Source: Ephydatia muelleri
Taxonomy: Eukaryota > Porifera > Demospongiae > Spongillida > Spongillidae
DNA length: 64,000 bases
Direction: 5' to 3'
Assembly (NCBI GenBank): GCA_013339895.1
Contig: JABACO010000043.1
Coordinates: 232,436 to 296,435, forward strand
The translations under genes and the position numbers were made by a program. Below, in pieces: positions 31,831 through 45,963 of this stretch. Positions within the stretch are counted from its first letter, which is position 1, and every line of letters begins with the position of its first letter. Under the pieces are notes generated by a model. That model had not been told where the DNA came from. It worked only from the letters and a program-made list of their open reading frames with translations, and did no database searches.

Positions 31831-34800
31831 CTGGTAAGTATCACTGCACACATTTCCACTGATACATTTCTTATAGATCCAATCTTGCAACAAGTATTTA
31901 GAGTTGTTTGTGCTTACAATGCACTTTACAGCAAAGGCAACTACACAGGGAATGGGAGGGTAGGGAGGGTGGAGTGAAGCTCCCAAATGCTGGACAACTA
32001 ATAGCAAGCACTAAGGAAGAGCACCATGTGTATATCGCATGCCTGGGAAACCAGAACCCTCTTTAGTCCCCTCCCCATCATGTTTTGTGTGTGTACATGA
32101 TGTTTTATAGACATGTGTATGTGTGATTTTGCCATGCTGCATGTGTGACTTTGCATGGACATCATAGTGTGTGTTTGTGTATGTGTATGTGTGTATGTAT
32201 TAATTGCATGTGTGTTTATTGCAGTGGCATGTATTTATCTTAGTATTATAATTGAACAAAATGTCCAATACAATAATGTTTCTTCTCCTTCTCTTGAATT
32301 ATGTATGCTATGAACTATGTGTACAACACTACAGGATGTAAGTATCAAAGAACAATTTTTGATTGTTGCATTTCTTGTGTCCTTTGATATGTTAAGTCAT
32401 TAATGTTTGTTTATAGAAGGTACACTGTACCTGTTCCAGTGTGTAAATAGTTCTGTGTGCTTTTGTTGGCACAATCTTTAAAATCTTCCATAAACTATGT
32501 GCCAACGCATTCTTCCAAAATGTAGTAATACAATGTATTTGTGTATCATAGAGCATGTGTGAGTATGTGCATGTAAGAGTCTTAATGTGTGGTCTGAGTT
32601 TTCATGCATGGACTTGGATTTATGTTGCAATTTAGAATGGTTCTGCTATCATTTGCCAACACACTCACTTTTATTCTTCTTCTCTTCAATTATGTGTGCT
32701 ATGACCTATGTGTACAACACTACAGATGGTAAGTATCACTGCACACATTTCCACTGATACATTTCCTATGGATCCAACCTTGCAACAAGTACTTAGAGTT
32801 GTTTGTGCTGACAATCCACAGTACAGAAACGGCAAATACACAGGGAGTGAGAGGGTAGAGAGGGTGGAGTGATGCTGTCCAATGCTAACCAGCCCACAGC
32901 AAGCACTGGGATTGTCCACCATGTGTATAGCACATGCTCGAATGCAAGAACCCTGTTTAGTCCTCACACCATCATGTTTTGTGTGTGTACAGGATGTTTT
33001 ATATACATGTGCATGTGTATTTGGCACACATCCCTGTGTGAATTTGCTATTGGTGTTCAATGTACGTGTGTGTATATGAATGTGTGTTTGATCTGAATTA
33101 ATTAAATTTGCATTTCAAATAGCGGCATGTGTTTGTGTTATTATTAATGCTGTTCTTCAAAGTTCACACCACACACCTATTTATTCTCTTTCTATTGACT
33201 TATGTGTGCTATGAACTATGTGTACGACATTTAACATGTTTCCATGTTTGCACTTCCTTTGTTCTATGAGGTGTTTAGAATTTACTGTTTGTATATCTAG
33301 TAAGGTATGTAATCCAGTGTGTAACTAGTTCTGTGTGATTTCTCCAGCACAATCTTTAAAATCTTCTGAATGTGATACATGAACCATGTGCCAACACATT
33401 CCACAATATGTAGTAATACAATGTATTTGTGTGTCATAGAGCATGTGTGAGTATGTGCATGTAAGTGTTTTAATGTGTGGTCTGAGTTTTCATGCATGGA
33501 CTTGTGTTTATGTTGGTATTATGAATGCTTCTGCTATCATTTGCCAACACACTCACTTTTATTCTTCTCCTCTTCAATTATGTGTGCTATGAACTATGTG
33601 TACATTACTACAGAGGGTAAGTATCACTGCACACATTTCCACTGATACATTTCCTATAGATCCAATCTTGCAACAAGTACTTAGAGTTGTTTGTGCTGAC
33701 AATGCACTGTACATCAAAGGCAAATACACAGGTAGTACGAGGGTAGGGAGAGTGGGGTGAAGCTCTCCATTGCTAACCAGCCCACAGCAAGCACTAGGAT
33801 TGTGCGCCATGTGTATAGCACATACTGGAATGCCAGAACCCTGTTTATTCTTCACACTATCATGTTTTGTGTGTGTACAAGATCATATGCATGTGTAGTT
33901 TGGCACACATCCCTGTGTGAATTTGCTATTGGTGTTCAGTGTACGTGTGTTTATATGTTTGTGTGTTTGATTTGTATTAATTAAATTTGCATTTCATATA
34001 GCAGCATGTGTTTGTGTTTGTATTATTAATGGTGCTGCTAAATATTCCCACCACACTCATTTTTATTTACCTTCTCTTGAATTATGTGTGCTATGAACTA
34101 TGTTTACAACACTACAGGTAAGTATCACTGCAAACATTTCCACTGATACATTTCCTATGTGTCCAATCTCGCAACATCTAGTAGTTCTTAGAGTTGTTCG
34201 TGCTGACAATGCACAGCACAGAAACTGCAAATACACAGGGAGTGAGAGGGTAGAGAGGGTGGAGTGAAGCTCTCCAATGTTAACCAGCCCACGGCAAGCA
34301 CTAGGATTGTGCACCATGTGTGTAGCACATGCTGGAATGCCAGAACCCTGTTTAGTCCTCACACCGTCATGTTTTGTGTGTGGACATGATGTTTTGTATA
34401 CATGGGCATGTGTATTTGGCACACATCCCTGTGTGAATTTGCTATTGGTGTTCAGTGTACATTTGTGTTTTATGTTTGTGTGTTTGATTTGACATTTGCA
34501 TATCATATAGCAGCATGTCTTTGTGTTGGTATTATTAATGGTGCTGCTAAATATTCCCACCTCACTCATTTTTATTCTCCTTCTCTTGAATTATGTGTGC
34601 TATGAACTATGTGTACAATACTACAGGCGGTAAGTATCACTGCACACATTTCCACTGATACATTTCCTATAGATGCAATCTTGCAACAAGTACTTAGAGT
34701 TGTTTGTGCTGACAATCCACACCACAGAAATGGCAAATACACGGGGATTGTGAGGGTAGGGAGGGTGGGGTGAAGCTCCCAATGCTATCCAGCCCACAGC

Positions 34801-37800
34801 AAGCACTGGGATTGTATAGCTCATGCTCGAATGCCAGAACTCTGTTTAGTCTTCACACCATCATTTTTTGTGTGTATACATGAGGATTTAAATAGATTTG
34901 CTTGTGTATTTGGCACACATCCCTGTGTGAATTTGCTATTGGTGTTCAGTGTATGTTCGTGTATTTTGTATGTGTGTTTGATTTGACATTTGCATTTCAT
35001 ATAGCAGCATGTCTTTGTGTTAGTATTATTAATGGTGTTGCTAAATATTCCCACCACACTCATTTTATTCTCCTTCTCTTGAATTATGTGTGCTATGAAC
35101 TATGTGTACAACACTACAGTGGGTAAGTATCACTGCACACATTTCCACTGATACATTTCCTATGGATCCAATCTTGCAACAAGTACTTAGAGTTTTTTGT
35201 TCTGACAATGCACTGTACAGAAACAGCAAATACACAGGGAGTGGGAGGGTGGGGAGGGTGAAGTGAAGCTCTCCAATGCTAACCAGCCCACAGCAAGCAT
35301 TGGGATTGTGCACCATGTGTATAGCACATACTGGAATGCCAGAACCCTGTTTATTCTTCACAATATCATGTTTTGTGTGTGTACATGATCATGTGCATGT
35401 GTAATTTGGCACATATCCCTGTGTGAATTTGCTATTGGTGTTCAGTGTACGTGTGTTTATATGTTTGTGTGTTTGATTTGTATTAATTAAATTTGCATTT
35501 CATATAGCGGCATGTGTTTGTGTTAGTATTATTAATGGTGCTGCTAAATATTCCCACCACACTCATTGTTATTCTCCTTCTCTTGAATTATGTGTGCTAT
35601 GAACTATGTGTACAACACTACAGCTGGTAAGTATCACTGCACACATTTCCACTGATACATTTCCTATGAATCCAATCTTGCAACAAGTACTTAGAGTTGT
35701 TCGTACTGACAATGCACAGCACAGAAACCGCAAATACACAGGGAGTGAGAGGGTAGAGAGGGTGGAGTGAAGCTCTCCAATGTTAACCAGCCCACAGCAA
35801 GCACTAGGATTGTGCACCATGTGTGTAGCACATGCTCGAATGCCAGAACCCTGTTTAGTCCTCACACCGTCATGTTTTGTGTGTGGACATGATGTTTTAT
35901 ATACATGTGCATGTGTTTTTGGCACACATCCCTGTGTGAATTTGCTATTGGTGTTCAGTGTACATTTGTGTTTTATGTTTGTGTGTTTGATTTGACATTT
36001 GCATTTCATATAGCAGCATGTCTTTGTGTTAGTATTATTAATGGTGTTGCTAAATATTCCCACCACACTCATTTTTATTCTCCTTCTCTTCAATTATATG
36101 TGCTATGAACTATGTTTACAACACTACAGGTGGTAAGTATCACTGCACACATTTCCACTGATACATTTCCTATAGATGCAATCTTGCAACAAGTACTTAG
36201 ACTTGTTTGTGCTTACAATCCACACCACAGAAATGGAAAGTACACGGGGATTGTGAGGGTAGGGAGGGTGGGGTGAAGCTCCCAATGCTATCCAGCCCAC
36301 AGCAACCACTGGGATTGTATGCTCGAATGCCTAAACTCTGTTTAGTCTTCACACCATCATTTTTTGTGTGTATACATGATGATTTAAATAGATGTGCATG
36401 TGTATTTGGCACACATCCCTGCGTGAATTTGCTATTGGTGTTCAGTGTACGTTTGTTTTTTGTGTATGTGTGTTTGATTTGACAATTGCATTTCATATAG
36501 CAGCATGTCTTTGTGTTAGTATTATTAATGGTGCTGCTAAATATTCCCACCACACTCATTTTTATTCTCCTTCTCTTCAATTATGTGTGCTATGAATTAT
36601 GTGTACAACACTACAGAGGGTAAGTATCACTGCACACATTTCCACTGATGCATTTCCTGTGGATCCAATCTTGCAACAAGTACTTAGAGTTGTTTGTGCT
36701 GACAATGCACTGTACAGAAACAGCAAATACACAGGGAGTGAGAGGGTAGAGAGGGTGAAGTGAAGCTCTCCAATGTTAACCAGCCCACAGCAAGCACTGG
36801 GATTGTGCACCATGTGTGTAGCACATGCTGGAATGCCAGAACCTTATTTAGCCCTCACACCGTCATGTTATGTGTGTGGACGTGATGTTTTATAGTGTAT
36901 TTGGCACACATCTCTGTGTGAATTTGCAATTGGTGTACAGTGTACGTTCGTGTTTTTTGTTTGTGTGTTTGATTTGACATTTGCATTTCATATAGCAGCA
37001 TGTCTTTGTGTTAGTATTATTAATGGTGCTGCTAAATATTCCCACCACACTCATTTTTATTCTCCTCTTCAATTATGTGTGCTATGAACTATGTGTACAA
37101 CAATACAGCTAGTAAGTATCATTAAACAAATTCCATTGTAGCATTTCCTTTGTCTTATGAGGTGTTTAAAATTCATGGTTTGTGTATCTCGTTAGGTATG
37201 TAATCCAGTGTGTAACTAGTTGTGCGTGATTTCACCAGCACAATCTTTAAAATCTTCTGAATGTGATATATGAACCATGTTCCAACAATATGTAGTAACT
37301 GTATTTGTGTGTCATAGAGCATGTGTGAGTATGTGCATGTAAGTGTCTTAATGTATTGTCTGATTTTTCATGCATGGACATGTGTTTATGTTGGTATTAT
37401 GAATGGTTCTGCTATCATTTGCCAACACACTCACTTTTATTCTCCTCTTCAATTATGTGTGCTATGAACTATGTGTACAACACTACAGGGGGTAAGTATC
37501 ACTGCACACATTTCCACTGATACATTTCCTATGAATCCAATCTTGCAACAAGTACTTAGATTTGTTTATGCTGACAATCCACACCACAGAAACGGCAAAT
37601 ACACGGGGATTGTGAGGGTAGGGAGGGTGGGGTGAAGCTCCCAATGCTATCCAGCCCGCAGCAACCACTGGGATTGTATAACCCATGCTCGAATTCCAGA
37701 ACTCTAGTCTTCACACCATCATTTTAGTGTGTATACATGATGATTTAAATAGATTTGCATGTTATGAACTATGTGTACAACACTACAGAGGGTAAGTATC

Positions 37801-40800
37801 ACTGCACACATTTCCACTGATACATTTCCTATGGATCCAATCTTGCAACAACTACTTAGAATTGTTTGTGCTGACAATACACTGTACCGAAACGGCAAAT
37901 ACACAGGGAGTGAGAGGGTAGAGAGGGTGGAGTGAAGCTCTCCAATGTTAACCAGCCCACGGCAAGCACTAGGATTGTGCACCATGTGTGTAGCACATGC
38001 TCAAATGCCAGAACCCTGTTTAGTCCTCACACCATCATGTTTTGTGTGTGGACATGATGTTTTGTATACATGTGCATGTGTATTTGGCACACATCCCTGT
38101 GTGAATTTGCTATTGGTGTTCAGTGTACATTTGTGTTTTTTGTTTGTGTGTTTGATTTGACATTTGTATTTCATATAGCAGCATGTCTTTGTGTTAGTAT
38201 TATTAATGGTGCTGCTAAATATTCCCACCTCACTCATTTTTATTCTGCTTCTCTTGAATTATGTGTGCTATGAACTATGTGTACAACACTACAGGAGGTA
38301 AGTATCACTGCACACATTTCCACTGATACATTTCCTATAGATGCAATTTTGCAACAAGTACTTAGAGTTGTTTGTGCTGACAATCCACACCACAGAAATG
38401 GCAAATACACGGGGATTGTGAGGGTAGGGAGGGTGGGGTGAAGCTCCCAATGCTATCCAGCCCACAGCAACCACTGGGATTGTATAGCCCATGCTCGAAT
38501 GCCTAAACTCTGTTTAGTCTTCACACCATCATTTTTTGTGTGTATACATGATGATTTAAATAGATGTGCATGTGTATTTGGCACACATCCCTGTGTGAAT
38601 TTGCTATTGGTGTTCAGTGTACGTTTTTTTTTTTTGTATGTGTGTTTGATTTGACATTTGCATTTCATATAGCAGCATGTCTTTGTGTTAGTATTATTAA
38701 TGGTGTTGCTAAATATTCCCACCACACTCATTTTTATTCTCCTTCTCTTGAATTATGTGTGCTATGAACTATGCGTACAACACTACAGGAGGTAAGTATC
38801 ACTGCACACATTTCCACTGATACATTTCCTTTCGATCCAATCTTGCAACAAGTACTTAGAGTTGTTTGTGCTGACAATGCACTGTACAGAAACAGCAAAT
38901 ACACAGGGAGTGAGAGGGTAGAGAGGGTGAAGTGAAGCTGTCCAATGTTAACCAGCCCACAGCAAGCACTAGGATTGTGCACCATGTGTATATCACATGC
39001 CCAGATGTCGGAGTCCTGTTTAGTCTTTTCACTATTGTGTTTTTAAAATGTGTTACCTGATACATATGCTAGTGAATTGATTACACATATATGTGATAAT
39101 TTGCATCCATGGGTGTTCAGTATGCATGTGTGTAATCAAATGTGTGTTTAAAACTAAATTTGTATTTCATGCAGCGGCATGTGTTAGTGTTAGTATTATT
39201 AATGGTGCAGCTTGAAATTCCCTCCACATTCATTTTGATTCTCCTTCTCTTCAATTATGTGTGCTATGAACAATGTGTACTACACTACAGCTAGTAAGTA
39301 TCATTGAACAAGTTTCCATTGTTGCACTTCCTTAGATGTTAATTACTGTTTTGCTTATCTAGTTAGGTATGTATTCAAGTGTGAATCATGTTCTGTGCTT
39401 GTGCTTTTGGTGGCACAATCTTTAAAATCTTCCAAATGTGATATATGAACCATGTGCCAAACACTTTCTTCCAATGTGTAGTAATGCAATGTATTTGTGT
39501 GTCATAGAGCATGTGTGAGTATGTGCATGTAAGTGTCTTAAGGTGTGGTCTGAGTTTTCATGCATGGACTTGTGTTTATGTTGGTATTATGAATGGTTCT
39601 GCTATCATTTGCCAACACACTCACTTTTATTCTTCTCTTCAATTATGTATGCTATGAACTATGTGTGTACAACACTACAGAGGGTAAGTATCACTGCACA
39701 CATTTCCACTGATACATTTCCTGTGCATCCAATCTTGCAAGAAGTACTTAGAGTTGTTCGTGCTGACAATGCACAGCACAGGAACAGCAAATACACAGGG
39801 AGTGAGAGGGTAGAGAGGGTGGTGTGACGCTCTCCAATGTTAACCAGCCCACAGCAAGCACTGGGATTGTGCACCATGGGAATTGCACATGCTAGAATGC
39901 CAAAACCCTGTTTAGTCCTCACACCATCATGTTTTGTGTGTGGACATGATGTTTTATATACATGTGCATGTGTTTTTGGCACACATCCCTGTGTGAATTT
40001 GCTATTGGTGTTCAGTGTACATTTGTGTTTTATGTTTGTGTGTTTGATTTGACATTTGCATTTCATATAGCAGCATGTCTTTGTGTTAGTATTATTAATG
40101 GTGCTGCTAAATATTCCCACCACACTCATTTTTATTCTCCTTCTCTTCAATTATATGTGCTATGAACTATGTTTACAACACTACAGGTGGTAAGTATCAC
40201 TGCACACATTTCCACTGATACATTTCCTATAGATGCAATCTTGCAACAAGTACTTAGACTTGTTTGTGCTTACAATCCACACCACAGAAATGGAAAGTAC
40301 ACGGGGATTGTGAGGGTAGGGAGGGTGGGGTGAAGCTCCCAATGCTATCCAGCCCACAGCAACCACTGGGATTGTATAGCTCATGCTCGAATGCCAGAAC
40401 TCTGTTTAGTCTTCACACCATCATTTTTTGTGTGTATACATGATGATTTAAATAGATGTGCATGTGTATTTGGCACACATCCCTGTGTGAATTTGCTATT
40501 GGTGTTCAGTGTACGTTTGTTTTTTTTGTATGTGTGTTTGATTTGACAATTGCATTTCATATAGCAGCATGTCTTTGTGTTAGTATTATTAATGGTGCTG
40601 CTAAATATTCCCACCACACTCATTTTTATTCTCCCTCTCTTGAATTATGTGTGCTATGAACTATGTGTACAACACTACAGAGGGTAAGTATCACTGCACA
40701 CATTTCCACTGATACATTTCCTATGAATCCAATCTTGCAACAAGTACTTAGAGTTGTTTGTGCTGACAATGCACTGTACAGAAACAGCAAATACACAAGG

Positions 40801-43800
40801 AGTGAGAGGGTAGAGAGGGTGAAGTGAAGCTCTCCAATGTTAACCAGCCCACAGCTAGCACTAGGATTGTGCACTATGTGTGTAGCACATGCTGGAATGC
40901 CAGAACCCTATTTAGTCCTCACACCGTCATGTTTTGTGTGTGGACGTGATGTTTTATAGTGTATTTGGCAGACATCTCTGTGTGAATTTGCAATTGGTGT
41001 ACAGTGTACGTTCGTGTTTTTTGTTTGTGTGTTTGATTTGACATTTGCATTTCATATAGCAGCATGTCTTTGTGTTAGTATTATTAATGGTGCTGCTAAA
41101 TATTCCCAAACTCATTTTTGTTCTCCTTCTCTTCAATTATGTGTGCTATGAACTATGTGATGAACTATGTGTACAATAATACAGCTAGTAAGTATCATTG
41201 AACGAATTCCATTGTTGCATTTCCTTTGTCTTATGAGGTGTTTAAAATTCATGGTTTGTGTATCTCGTAAGGTATGTAATCCAGTGTGTAACTAGTTGTG
41301 CGTGATTTCACCAGCACAATCTTTAAAATCTTCTGAATGTGCTATATGAACCATGTTCCAACAATATGTAGTAACTGTATTTGTGTATCATAGAGCATGT
41401 GTGAGTATGTACATGTAAGTGTCTTAATGTGTGGTCTGAGTTTTCATGCATATGTTGGTATTTTGAATGGTTCTGCTATCATTTGCCAACACACTCACTT
41501 TTATTCTTCTCCTCTTCAATTATGTGTGCTATGAACTATGTGTACAACACTACAGTGGGTAAGTATCACTGCACACATTTCCACTGATACATTTCCTATG
41601 AATCCAATCTTGCAACAAGTACTTAGAATTGATTATGCTGACAATCCACACCACAGAAACGGCAAATACACGGGCATTGTGAGGGTAGGGAGGGTGGGGT
41701 GAAGCTCCCAATGCTATCCAGCCCGCAGCAAGCACTGGGATTGTATAGCCCATGCTTGAATTCCAGAACTCTAGTCTTCACACCATCATTTTTAGTGTGT
41801 ATTCATGATGATTTAAATAGATTTGCATGTTTATTTGGCACACATCCCTGTGTGAATTTGCTATTGGTGTTCAGTGTACGTTCATGTATTTTGTATGTGT
41901 GTTTGATTTGTATTAATTACATTTGCGTTTCGTATAGCAGCATGTTTTTGTGTTAGTATTATTAATGGTGCTGCTAAATATTCCCACCACACTCATTTTT
42001 ATTCTCCTTCTCTTGAATTATGTGTGCTATGAAATATGTGTACAACACTACAGGAGGTAAGTATCACTGCACACGTTTCCACTGATACATTTCCTATGGA
42101 TCCAATCTTGCAACAAGTACTTAGAGTTGTTTGTGCTGACAATGCACTGTACAGAAACGGCTAATACACGAGGGTAGGGAGAGTGGGCTGAAGCTCCCCA
42201 ATGTTAACCAGCCCATGGGAAGCATTCTGATTGTGCACCATGTGTATAGCACATGCTGGAATGCCAGAACCTTGTTTATTCTTCACACTATCATGTTTTG
42301 TGTGTGTACATGATCATATGCATGTGTAATTTGGCACACATCCCTGTGTGAGTTTGCTATTGGTGTTCAGTGTACTTGTGTATATATGTTTGTGTGTTTG
42401 ATTTGTATTAATTAAATTTGCATTTCATATAGCAGCATGTCTTTGTGTTAGTATTATTAATGGTGCTGCTAAATATTCCCACCACACTCATTTTTATTCT
42501 CCTTCTCTTGAATTATGTGTGCTATGAACTATGTGTACAACACTACAGGAGGTAAGTATCACTGCACACATTTCCACTGATACATTTCCTATGTGTCCAA
42601 TCTCGCAACATCTAGTAGTTCTTAGAGTTGTCGTTGCTTACAATGCACTGTACAGCAAAGGCAAATACACGAGGAGTGGGAGGGTCGGGAGGGTGGAGTG
42701 AAGCTTTCCAATGTTAACCAGCCCACAGCAAGCACTAGAATTGTGCACCATGTGTATAGCACATGACCAAATGTCGGAATCTTTTTAGTCTTTTCACTAT
42801 TGTGTTTTAAAAATGTGTTACCTGATACATATGCTAGTGAATGGATTACACTAATATGTGAAAATGGGTGTTCAGTATGCATGTATGTAATCATATGTGT
42901 GTTTGAAACTAAATTTGTATTTCATGCAGCGGCATGTGTTAGTGTTAGTATTTTTATTGGTGCTGCTAAATATTCCCACCACTCTCATTTTTATTCTCCT
43001 TCTCTTGAATTATGTGTGCTATGAACGATGTGTACAACACTACAGCTGGTAAGTATCACTGAACAAGTTTCCATTGTTGCACTTCCTTAGATGTTAATTA
43101 CTGTTTTGTGTATCTAGTTAGGTATGTATTCACATGTGAATCAAGTTCTGTGCTTGTGATTTTGGTGGCACAATCTTCAAATGTGATATATGAACCATGT
43201 GCCAAACACTTTCTTCCAATGTGTAGTAATACTATGTATTTGTGTGTCATAGAGCATGTGTGAGTATGTGCATGTAAGTGTCTTAATGTGTGGTCTGATT
43301 TTTCATGCATGGGCATGTGTTTGTGTTGCAATTTAGAATGGTTCTGCTATCATTTGCCAACACACTCACTTTTATTCTCCTCTTCAATTATGTGTGCTAT
43401 GAACTATGTGTACAACACTACAGAAGGTAAGTATCACTGCACACATTTCCACTGATACATTGCAACAAGAAGTTGTCTGTGCTTACAATGCACTGTAAAG
43501 CAAAGGCAAATACACAGGGAGTGGGAGGGTAGAGAGGGTACAGTGAAGCTCTCCAATGCTAACCAGCGCATAGCAAGCACTGGGATTGTCCATCACGTGT
43601 ATAGCACATGCTAGAATGCCAGAACCCTGTTTAGTCCTCACACCATCATGTTTTGTGTGTGTACATGATGTTTTATATACATGTGCATGTGTATTTGGCA
43701 CGCATGCCTGTGTGAATTTGCAATTAGTGTTCAGTGTACGTTCATGTATTTTGTATGTGTGTTTGATTTGACATTTGCATTTCATATAGCAGCATGTCTT

Positions 43801-45281
43801 TGTGTTAGTATTGTTAATGGTGCTGCTTAATATTCCCAAACTCATTTTTATTCTTCTTCTCTTGAATTATGTGTGCTATGAACTATGCGTACAACACTAC
43901 AGCTGGTAAGTATCACTGCACACATTTCCACTGATACATTTCTTATGCATTCAAACATGCTTGAAGTACTTAGAGTTGTCTGTGCCTTCAATGCACTGTA
44001 CATCAAAGGCAAATACACGAGGAGTGGGAGGGTAGGGAGGGTGGGGTGAAGCTCTCCAATGATAACCAGCCCACAGCAAGCATTGGGATTGTGTACCATG
44101 TGTATATCACATGTCCAAATGCCAGAATCCTGTTTACTCTGATATATGAACCATGTGCCAATGCATTCTTCCAATGCGTAGCAATACAATGAATTTATGG
44201 GTCTTGGAGCATGTGTGGGTATGTGCTGAGGTGTTAATGTGTGGTGAGAGTTTTCATGCATGGACTTGTATTTATGTTGGTATGATGAACAATTCTGCTA
44301 TTATTTGCCAACACACTTTTATTCTCCTCTTCTATTATGTGTGCTATGAACTATGTGTACAACACTACAGGTGAGTATCACCACTGCACACATTTCCACT
44401 GATACATTTCCTATGGATCCAATCTTGCAACAAGTACTTAGAGTTGTTTGTGCTGACAATGCACTGTACAGCAAAGACAAATACAAAAGGAGTGGGAGGG
44501 TGGGGAGTGTGGGGTGAAGCTCTCCAATGCTAACCAGCCCACAGAAAGCATTGGGATTGTACATTATGTGTATATCACATGTCCAGATGTCGGAATCCTG
44601 TTTAGTCTTTTCACTATTATGCTTTTAAAATGTGTTACATGATATATATGCTAGTGAGTTGATTACACATATATGTGATAATTTGCATCCATGGGTGTTC
44701 AGTATGCATGTGTGTAATCATATGTGTGTTTGAAACTAAATTTGTATTTCATGCAGCGGCATGTGTTAGTGTTAGTATAATTAATGGTGCAGCTTGAAAT
44801 TCCCTCCACATTCATTTTTATTCTCCTTCTCTTCAATTATGTGTGCTATGAATTATATGTGTACAACACTACAGATGGTAAGTATCATTGAACAAGTTTC
44901 CATTGTTGCACTTCCTTTGTCTTATGAGATATTTAGAAATTACTGGTTTGTGTATCTAGTAAGGTGTATGTATTCAAGTGTGAATCAAGTTCTGTGCATG
45001 TGCTTCCGCCGGCAGAATCTTTAAAATCTTCCAAATGTGATATATGAACCATGTGCCAACACTTTCTTCCAATGTGTAGTAATGCAATGTATTTGTGTGT
45101 CATAGAGCATGTGTGAGTATGTGCATGTAAGTGTCTTAATGTGGGGTCTGAGTTTTCATGCATGGACTTGTGTTTATGTTGGTATTATGAATGGTTCTGC
45201 TATCATTTGCCAACAAACTCACTTTTATTTTCTTCTGTTCAATTACATGTGCTTTGAACTATGTGTACAACTCTATAGCGG
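31831..45281 (+). repeat. Tandem array of about 31 units, each with a 3-nt exon-like triplet between splice sites
   Basis: Units of about 480 bp (type 1, intron start gtaagtatcactgcacac) and 360-390 bp (type 2, gtaagtatcattgaac) repeat from 31.8 to 45.3 kb. Each has a pyrimidine tract (ttctccttctctt), a conserved gtgctatgaactatg and tacaacactacag, then NNN, then gtaagt. Triplets: 31831 CTG, 32335 GAT, 32726 ATG, 33614 AGG, 34627 GCG, 35120 TGG, 35624 CTG, 36130 GTG, 36617 AGG, 37109 CTA, 37489 GGG, 37789 AGG, 38295 GAG, 38789 GAG, 39291 CTA, 39681 AGG, 40187 GTG, 40681 AGG, 41185 CTA, 41556 TGG, 42054 GAG, 42549 GAG, 43046 CTG, 43424 AAG, 43903 CTG, 44875 ATG, 45279 CGG. Units at 34117/34118 and 44370/44371 have no triplet; units near 33225 and 45880 are decayed. 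The flanking coding exons are phase 0, so each triplet would be one codon. Transcript evidence is absent here. Confidence 0.85.
36130..43426 (+). repeat. Higher-order duplication inside the array (about 4 kb, two copies)
   Basis: Triplets in order GTG, AGG, CTA, GGG, (AGG), GAG, GAG, CTA, AGG at 36130-39683 repeat as GTG, AGG, CTA, TGG, GAG, GAG, CTG, AAG at 40187-43426. Offsets are 4057-4076 bp for the first four and 3743-3760 bp for the last four; the difference is the truncated unit at 37690-37789, present only in the first copy. This shows block duplication after the array formed. Confidence 0.75.
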
Positions 45282-45963
45282 GTAAGTATCACTGCACACA
45301 TTTCCACTGATACATTTCCTATAGATCCAATCTTGCAACAAGTACTTAGAGTTGTCTGCGCTAACAATGCACTGTACAGTAAAGGCAAATACATGAGGAG
45401 TGGGAGGGTGGGGAGGGTGGAGTAAAGCTCTCCAATGCTAACCAGCCCACAGCATGCACTAGGAATGTGCACCATGTGTATATCACATGCCAAGATGCCA
45501 GAACCATGTATAGTCCCCTCACCATCATGTTTTGTGTGTGTCAATTTGTCACTCATGCATGTGTTAATTTGCATGGGTGTTCCGTTTGCACGCTTGTATA
45601 TGTATGTGTGATGAAATGTATTAATGAAATGTGTATTTCAAGCAGCGGCATGTGTTTGTGTTTGTATTATTAATGGTGCTGGTCTTTTGGATAAATGACG
45701 CAAAAATGTTGTTCGTTACTACTATTTTATTTGGATGCATTTGGTCATCCTATCAGTTCATTTAGTGGTTTCTACTCATCTACCTGTAGTGAAGTTTGTT
45801 CTAATACTCCAAGTGTTTGTCTTATGTGCAAACCTATTTATTTGTTCCTTCTTTTGCATTATGTGTGCTAACGTACTACAGGGCCCCACTGTACAGGTGG
45901 TAACTGTAGTAGATCTGTAAGAACAATTTGCATGTATGACTCATGTCATTCTTCAAATGCAAG

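Noticed and set aside
32686-45574. Recurrent ORFs of 60-170 codons on both strands inside the array (for example HTSLCEFAIGVQCTF on plus, NPSACCGLVNIGELHS on minus)
   Set aside because: They recur only because the unit recurs. Lengths and frames differ from copy to copy, stops fall at different places, there is no consistent start, and both strands are open at once. The shared signal is better explained by intron repeats.
45841-45915. A further micro-exon at the end of the array (ctacag followed by ggccccact and gtacag/gtg/gtaact)
   Set aside because: It resembles a decayed unit, but AG-GT spacing is 9 or 15 bases with weak donors; not counted among the 27.
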